Assembly: GCA_038503065.1 (NCBI GenBank)
Contig: JBCAMK010000003.1
Coordinates: 3,038,001-3,102,000, forward strand
Origin: Paragyromitra xinjiangensis
Taxonomy: Eukaryota; Ascomycota; Pezizomycetes; Pezizales; Discinaceae
Direction: 5' to 3'
DNA: 64,000 bases
Made by a program: the position numbers and the translations under genes. Every line of letters starts with the position of its first letter. Position 1 is the first letter of the stretch. Shown here in pieces: positions 57,995 to 64,000 of this stretch. The notes beneath the pieces were generated by a model that was not told the DNA's origin, ran no database searches, and saw only the letters and a program-made list of their open reading frames with translations.

Positions 57995-60900
57995 AGTTGA
58001 TGAAAATGATGGAATTACAGTAGGCTGCTCTGGAGCTAAACTTAAAGCCTGGGAAAGCAAGATAAAATGAGAAAGATATATCTTCAAAGAAGGGCGATAA
58101 CCCCGTTCCGATCATCCTTGGTTATGCTTTATTTGATTTAGGTTTGGTACCCGACGATAAGGAGCCAGCCGAAATATGGGGAAACAGCTGGTGCGGGGTC
58201 CGGGGTAGCCGAAGGACCCACTATCAAAATGGTGAAAGACCATGACGGCGTTGTGGAAGATCACAGCTCTTGAAGTCTATGTTGAGGAGTCTTGGTATAT
58301 CCTGTTGCAGTAGCCCCGTTACTCCGAGTACAACCCTTGTCTATCTCCTTTACCCCAGAATCTAGATAGCTATCCGTCCAAGTTAGGGACTATTGCAGTT
58401 ACCTAGCGAAACAAGGAAGTTGAGCTGGCAAATATATATAACCGTGATGCGGGGAGAAGCCCGAGATCCTCCGCGACCGTGTCGCAACGGCATTATTTCC
58501 GGGAGGCGATTTAACCGAGTGTATAAAAAAACCTACTTGGAGGTCAATTCGAGGAGACCAAGGCGTTGTATTTTGATAAACATGGCCGAGGTTATTACGA
58601 GGTAAAATTCGGCCAAAAGGATATTTGTCTTTCGCAGAGATAAGTCAAATGTTGTGGAGATTTGAGAAGAATTCGAGTTTCTCAATTGGCTGTAGAGAAA
58701 CCTCCAAGACGGCTTATCTGGTGGAGCTCGAACTCCAGGCAAGAAAACTAGCTACATGTATTCTCTTATTGTTAGTGGCCAGACCTTCCGAGCGTTTTTT
58801 CAAAGCCTCACTTTCTAGCTAGGAGAATTTAGTGATAAGGAATCGTTGAGGCTACTGCAATGTTGAGCCTCTGGATTGTGAGAGGCCATGAGCCTCAGGG
58901 CTAGGGGTGATGTGTTGGGGGTTGCGAGAGTTAGCTAGATCATAGCAATTGTGTTGAGCATATTCGAGACGAGGGAGGTTCCACTCTCTCTTGAATCCCA
59001 GAATATCAAAATATAAATTATAAATGGTAAGTTGATTCTGCTTTTACGACTCCTAGCTGCGTTATATATCACCTATTACGTTGAACTAAAGATCTCGGCG
59101 GTATTTTAATTGTTAGTATCCGTTGAGCATGCGTAGTATTCCTACACTTGCAGAAGAGATTTAGCTAGCAAGGAACGTGAAACTCATAAGCTATCACTCG
59201 CCACGAAATGCTAGAACTACACTAGATGTATTATCTGAGAATTGTAAGATATCTGCAAGAAAACCAACTACAAGTCTTGGCAGGGTTTTTTACTTGTTCC
59301 ATCAACCATTCAGACGTCGACAGCTAGTGCCAGTGATAACTTTGCCAAATCCCAGCAGTTGAAAAAAACTACACCTTCCAACCGACCGCATTATTCTTTG
59401 AAACTTTCCGAATTTCATTCGGTATCCTAAACGTAAACAAATCAACTAAATATCTCACTATTCGTTACACCAAAGCAAACGTGCACTAATATGATACTAC
59501 CCTCCTAACAACCAAGGTTAACGTTCTTTGCATCTGATAGCAAGTCAGCGATATAAATGGTTATCAATTCACGGTCTCGAATCAACTAGGCCATATAGTA
59601 GATTCGGGTCTCTGTGACTGCTCCGGCTCCCTGCAGAAAATGCACCTGCGAGATCACACCTGCCAAGACACGGCAAATCGATATCGATGAACCGTTGGCC
59701 GGGGATGAAGTTAGAAGTAAGGAGTTGAATGAGGATGCCTCTGAAAATTTGGGAAAGTATATGATTGGCAATAGTCAGTAAAAATTGGGATGGCGAGGAG
59801 CTCTATTGGTCAACAAGCAAGCGAAACGTAAGAACCGGGAAAAATCGGAATACTATATTATTCCCCAATCAAAGTGCCACGTGTGGTAGTACCCTACACC
59901 TTAAGATTTTACGAATAATGATATAAGGCCAGACAAGATCAAAATACTTAAATAAAAATATTCATACAAAGAACACTGGTGACTAAGGAGTCGCCCGGGA
60001 AACAACCCCCGGTGCCTTAGGATGTCTCGAAACAAACCCGAAAGCTCACGAAGGCCAGTTTCAAACCGCCTAGCTTGATTTTTCCCGCTATTTTGAGGTG
60101 GTTTTTTTATTTGTGCTGGAAAGTAGGTATGGTGGGTAACGGGATTCTCTTGGAATCGAAACAAAAAATGTAATCGGTGCATAGGACTTGGGTGGCCAGC
60201 TACTTACCTAGCACTGAACTCACATTCCTCACATGATGATTTGCAACGCCAGATACCTACTGTTATGGAATGCCAACCCGTCTAATTCTCCAGGTGATTA
60301 GACATGTCCCCACCACCCAGCCGATACACACAGTATTCCCAACACTGCAGTATCTACTCCTCTCGAATAGGCCTTCAGATTACCCACACGGCCTCGATCT
60401 ATCTCATATACACCCCCAGGTAGACAATACCTAACGTGGACCTACAGTTGTGGACGAAGGAGTCTCAGCGGCATACTTCTGCGGCTGAACAAAAGACTAT
60501 CAATCCTTTCACTTTCTTTCAGCTTACTTCTCTGGGGGGCATTAGCTTAGTAAGGGTAATGGGGTTTCTTATACGGGGATGAGGGCAGCTAAGAAAATTA
60601 CGTCGCCCACAAGAGCATCCATTAAGGCCTGCCCTGGGAAAAAGAGGGTCATTGTGATAGGGTTGCGGCTCTGCGGGTACATTGCTGCTTAAGCGAAGAA
60701 TTAGATCTATAGAGAATTGGTACCCTCTCAAAACTTGGCCTGTAGGTACATGTAGCTATGAGACTGGTGGGACCAAAAACCCAACTACCCTGCCAATGGG
60801 AACGAATCCACACCTGTAGCAAATACGGCGACAGGAGTAGACGCTGTAGTGGCTTTTGTTCGTAAAATTTTTAGAAGCATCTACCGAAAGATATGTGGTT

Positions 60901-63087
60901 TGGGATCTATTGGGAAAGAGTTCAACTGTTGTAACGGGGGATGTGGGATCAGAAGTACGTCACGGTAACTGAGGTTGTGAGAAACGCCCCAGCTGGCAGG
61001 TGGGGGCCGGAAGTAGCATCCACTAATTATTTCAATACATAACTTTGGCATTTACCGCAGATACTTAATACCAAAGCCCTCTACGTAGTACTAGATAGTA
61101 ACATTACCACCTAGATCACAATAGACCCCGAGATCTGAACCAGCCAGTGTCCAACAATTAGAGATAAAGTACGCATACTATCGCAAGCCCACAGGAATTA
61201 ATCTTTCATTCCTACATCTCCCGAAGGCCATCGCTAATGCTGTTTTCAAATCGGGAAACGTATACTCCCATCGGCCCGTCAAGTTCCGTTGCATGGTTCC
61301 ACAGTCGTCAAAGATTGGATCGCCAGCGGCCACGTCACCATTAATCACTCGGTATATCTATATTCAAGAAGTACCATTTACTTTGTTTGTTTCTTTTATG
61401 TAGTGTGTGCAGGGGAACGACCGATCTCGCGCACCTGCATTTTTTCGTTCCCTCTTGTAGTTGTCATTTCCTTCGTGTGGCTTTTGCTTATTGGTGGGAG
61501 GAAGTCATTTATTGTACAAAGCAAAAACAAAACGGTTTTTATCATGTCACAAGGACTTTTTTTTTTGCTGCCGGAAAATGCAATAGCCTAGTTTTGGTCG
61601 GACGTCGTCATGGTAAGCGTCAGAATTTGGTTTTTCTTGCATCGGGGATAATGCGGCTAGCATGCTTTTTCCATACAAACATCTCCCGACATAACCCGAA
61701 AATAGATGCTGTGACTGCAGCCTCAGCCCTGGGGCGAAAGAAAGGGGTACAGATGTCACACCGTTTGGTTAAGACAGGAAACTGTCACGCTTTTTATTTA
61801 GAACTACGTTCTCCATGATTACTAATCTAAACCAAATTTACATAGTTAGGCGACCAGCAAAATACATCCAAGTGACCACCCCCAATGAGGCACGGAGGCT
61901 TTTACAAGAAAGTCTATAAAACAAGTGTGATTTAACAGTAAGGGATATAGTGCCAGCAATTGGGAATTGTGCAGGGTGTAGTACCGCACCCCAAATGAAA
62001 GGAACGATTTCTCAAAGCTAATTGGCCATTAGCCTTGGTCTAGGGTTTCTGGGAACTGGCAGCCCCTACATAATAGTTTGGCTAAGGACATTTCAACTCT
62101 CTAAAACTAGTAGTGTAGGGGGATTAATGGGAATTACCACTTCACCCTACGTACTTAGGCGCTAAGGAAGCGTATTTAGTAGAGGGATAACTACATGTAA
62201 CTGCACTTGTCATTATGGGTGCATTGGCGTGATTAATGCTATCTTTTCTTTAAAGAAGTATTAAAGTCGAGAACGAGAATCAATCGAAGGTATAGGCCGC
62301 AATGAACTAAGGTGATCACAAGAAACAGTAGCATTGTGCTGTCAATAGCCAGCACTCACCAGACCATATCAATTAAAGGTTTGATCCAGGTGTTCCTTAC
62401 AGCTAGTGAAGTTATCCTCGGATATGAACTAATTCAACTTCGGATTAGAATTCCCTAGTATCGGAACCATCGCATCTAATCCTTAACAAAAACGCACTTA
62501 AAACTAAATTCATATATCAGCCTCTAAATACAGTGCCTAAGCGATTTGTACAGTCACTGAGTAGCTGAGTTCGCGAAACAGTCTCCAAATGACTGAATAA
62601 AGCTAATGACAAAAGGTTCGCGCAGACTAAACCTAGTTCGGGAGAATTACAAAAGTGATACCTAGTACAGTACTAATTTTTAGGTAAGAACCAGGGTGTG
62701 TGGATATATATGATGTGGCGTGATGCATAGATATTACGCGATCCGAATCGCAATCACTGGTGCTAGGAAAATATTTTCGTAAGACAGGTTTCAAGTGACG
62801 AAAAACGCCACAAAAACGATTTTATTAGCCTAGCTTAAGTCTAAATTCCTACTAAGGGATGAGTAAACTAGATTCTCATTCCCGGTTCTACTGACCAGCG
62901 TGATTAATTACAGTGGGATTATACCCAAGCCTCTATTTTCATGGTTTCTTTAGGCTAAGTTTAGTTTCCACAAGCTTTTCCAACTGTACTTCATCGTTCG
63001 AAACATAATTCGCTGACCTATTCACTTATTGCGCTGCGGCTAACCACGCTAAAGCCCAAGACCAGGAGGCAAGAAAAAACGGAGACT
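57995..63087. other. Gene-poor stretch of about 5 kb
   Basis: No supported gene. GCGGGG and CCGGGG (58193-58198, 58200-58205) form a tandem pair of CreA-like sites about 200 bp upstream of the MFS ATG. A TATATATA run lies near 58429. Frames at 61289-61818 have no domain or splice partner. Possibly decayed repeats; none identified. Confidence 0.45.
58193..58205. promoter_or_regulatory. Tandem CreA-like sites upstream of the MFS gene
   Basis: GCGGGG and CCGGGG, both fitting SYGGRG, lie 7 bp apart start to start, about 200 bp from the MFS start codon. Pairs are typical of working CreA targets, but single matches are expected often by chance. Confidence 0.3.
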
Positions 63088-63266
63088 TAGACGCCTTCAC
63101 GGTCCACCCGGACACCCCCCTCACCCGGACAGATGATGATTGGTTAATATTTGGTAGAAAATTCCTGCTTAAGCAGCAAAGGAGCCGGTTGCAACGCCAG
63201 AAACTTTCCTATTCCCGTTAGTTGTCCGGGTGAGGGGGGTGTCCGGGTGGACCGTGAAGGCGTCTA
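63088..63266. mobile_element. Short inverted-repeat element (MITE-like) with perfect 44-bp arms
   Basis: The arms at 63088-63131 and 63223-63266 are perfect reverse complements over 44 bp; the next bases on both sides do not pair. The 91-bp centre (63132-63222) is unrelated. Each arm contains CACCCGGACA twice. Both ends carry TA (TAGACG...CGTCTA), which would fit a TA target duplication flanking GACGCC...GGCGTC termini, as in Tc1/mariner-type MITEs. There is no coding capacity. The RNA would form a long hairpin. Confidence 0.6.
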
Positions 63267-63433
63267 TCTTGATACTTTAAGTCTCTACCTTCCTACGAAG
63301 ACATCTCCCACATACAGCCAAGCCCTAAATACACTCATTAGACAAAAAGCTCCTCTTCCACACTTCCATTCCTATGCCCCGGTAGCTACCAGCTACAGTA
63401 TTTATGTTCTGACCCGTTTGACGTAAATGCCGG

Positions 63434-63864
63434 TTTACAAACAGCCAGCACATTCTGCAAATAGGCCAGCTAATTTACAAATAAAGCAACTTTGTAGATA
63501 GGCTGACCCATCTACAAAATCTCGCTTAGATCTGGCCCATACTCCAATTAAATTTGGCGCCTACTCCACTTTTGCTTTACTTCTCTTCTACATCATAGCA
63601 TCAAATATTTAACTTTATTCCCACCGTTAAATACCCGTAAGATAAGTTCTTTAGCGATATTTCAGGCTACCGTCCGTTTAAAGGGTGCAGTGTAGTCGCA
63701 CTATAAACCCCAGAAAGAGATACATGGTCGATCTTGGTGAGAAAAATTCCCCTTCAGCAGGTTGATATAAGTATTTAGATATGGGTCACTCACTAGTGCG
63801 ACCCCGCTCTATCTGTAAATCGGCCATCCTGTCTGAGAAGTAGCCGAACCATTTGTAGATGGGA
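63434..63864. repeat. Cluster of degenerate TTTRYARATAGGCC-type motifs in both orientations
   Basis: Related 13-15-bp words occur at 63434-63446, 63455-63467, 63474-63487, 63491-63505 and 63507-63520 (this last inverted), and again at 63811-63825 and 63851-63864. Examples are TTTACAAACAGCC, CTGCAAATAGGCC and TTTGTAGATAGGC. Spacing in the first group is about 18-20 bp. Such subterminal repeats are common in DNA transposons of the pogo/Fot type, but no transposase or clear end is visible before the window stops. The rest of 63267-64000 shows nothing else. Confidence 0.4.
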
Positions 63865-64000
63865 TTTAACGACATATATCAGAACATATATCCAGTTCTA
63901 GACAGAACCGTAGTCATAAAATCTCACTCGCTCATCCTACCCCAGGCAGATGTTGTAAAAGCTCGATTGATTGCTTGCTTGACTGATAGAGCAGGCGCAG

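Noticed and set aside
63151..63426. 91-residue plus-strand frame crossing the right arm of the inverted-repeat element
   Set aside because: It runs through the repeat arm and has no domain, so it is a chance frame.

Overview
This window comes from a filamentous ascomycete (Pezizomycotina). Genes are split by many short GT-AG introns, mostly 49 to 150 nt, often with CTAAC/CTGAC-type branch points. The families are typical of moulds: a Zn2Cys6 regulator, DAL5-type MFS carriers, an AcuF-type C2H2 protein, a DUF7580 protein, a CE4 deacetylase, GH2 and GH3 enzymes. A Leotiomycete is possible, but that is only an impression. I rebuilt eleven protein genes exon by exon; each gives a continuous reading frame of whole codons although the raw frames look broken. 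Two of these models (beta-mannosidase, GH3) span homology along their full length.

Layout. 82-3136 (+): GH2 beta-mannosidase. 6726-8704 (+): DAL5-type MFS carrier. 9741-11430 (+): aquaporin in 11 exons. 12007-13960 (-) and 14346-16200 (+): a DUF7580 protein and an AcuF-type C2H2 protein on a shared 385-bp promoter. 17183-17941: a 5'-truncated LINE remnant and, directly beside it, a solo LTR, each with target-site duplications. 18566-21075 (-): secreted multi-module CE4 polysaccharide deacetylase. 26133-27212 (+): 2H phosphoesterase. 27761-28210 (+): doubtful small orphan. 28836-29612 (+): single-pass cell-surface protein. 30330-30920 (+): small probably nuclear protein. 32049-34112 (+): linalool dehydratase/isomerase-like protein. 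41524-45622 (+): 1182-residue Zn2Cys6 regulator. 46162-48989 (-): GH3 beta-glucosidase with a PA14-like insert. 53348-53431 (-): tRNA-Arg(TCT) with a 12-nt intron. 53934-55208 (-): DJ-1/PfpI protein. 55966-57994 (-): second DAL5-type MFS carrier. 63088-63266: short element with perfect 44-bp terminal inverted repeats.

Genes and function. I see no obvious secondary-metabolite cluster. The genes point to a saprotroph or plant-associated lifestyle: glycoside turnover (GH2, GH3), import of small organic anions (two MFS), water or small-solute flux (aquaporin) and cell-wall chitin modification (CE4). Gene density is low. Long gene-poor stretches lie at 3.1-6.7, 21-26, 34-41.5, 49-53.9 and 58-64 kb.

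Best leads: a tRNA intron that is an exact tandem copy of exon sequence; the perfect-arm inverted-repeat element near the right end; the LINE/LTR nest; an intact fungal linalool dehydratase/isomerase homologue that keeps the Cys-x8-Cys pair; the divergent DUF7580/C2H2 pair; and a possible in-frame cassette exon next to the zinc cluster of the regulator.
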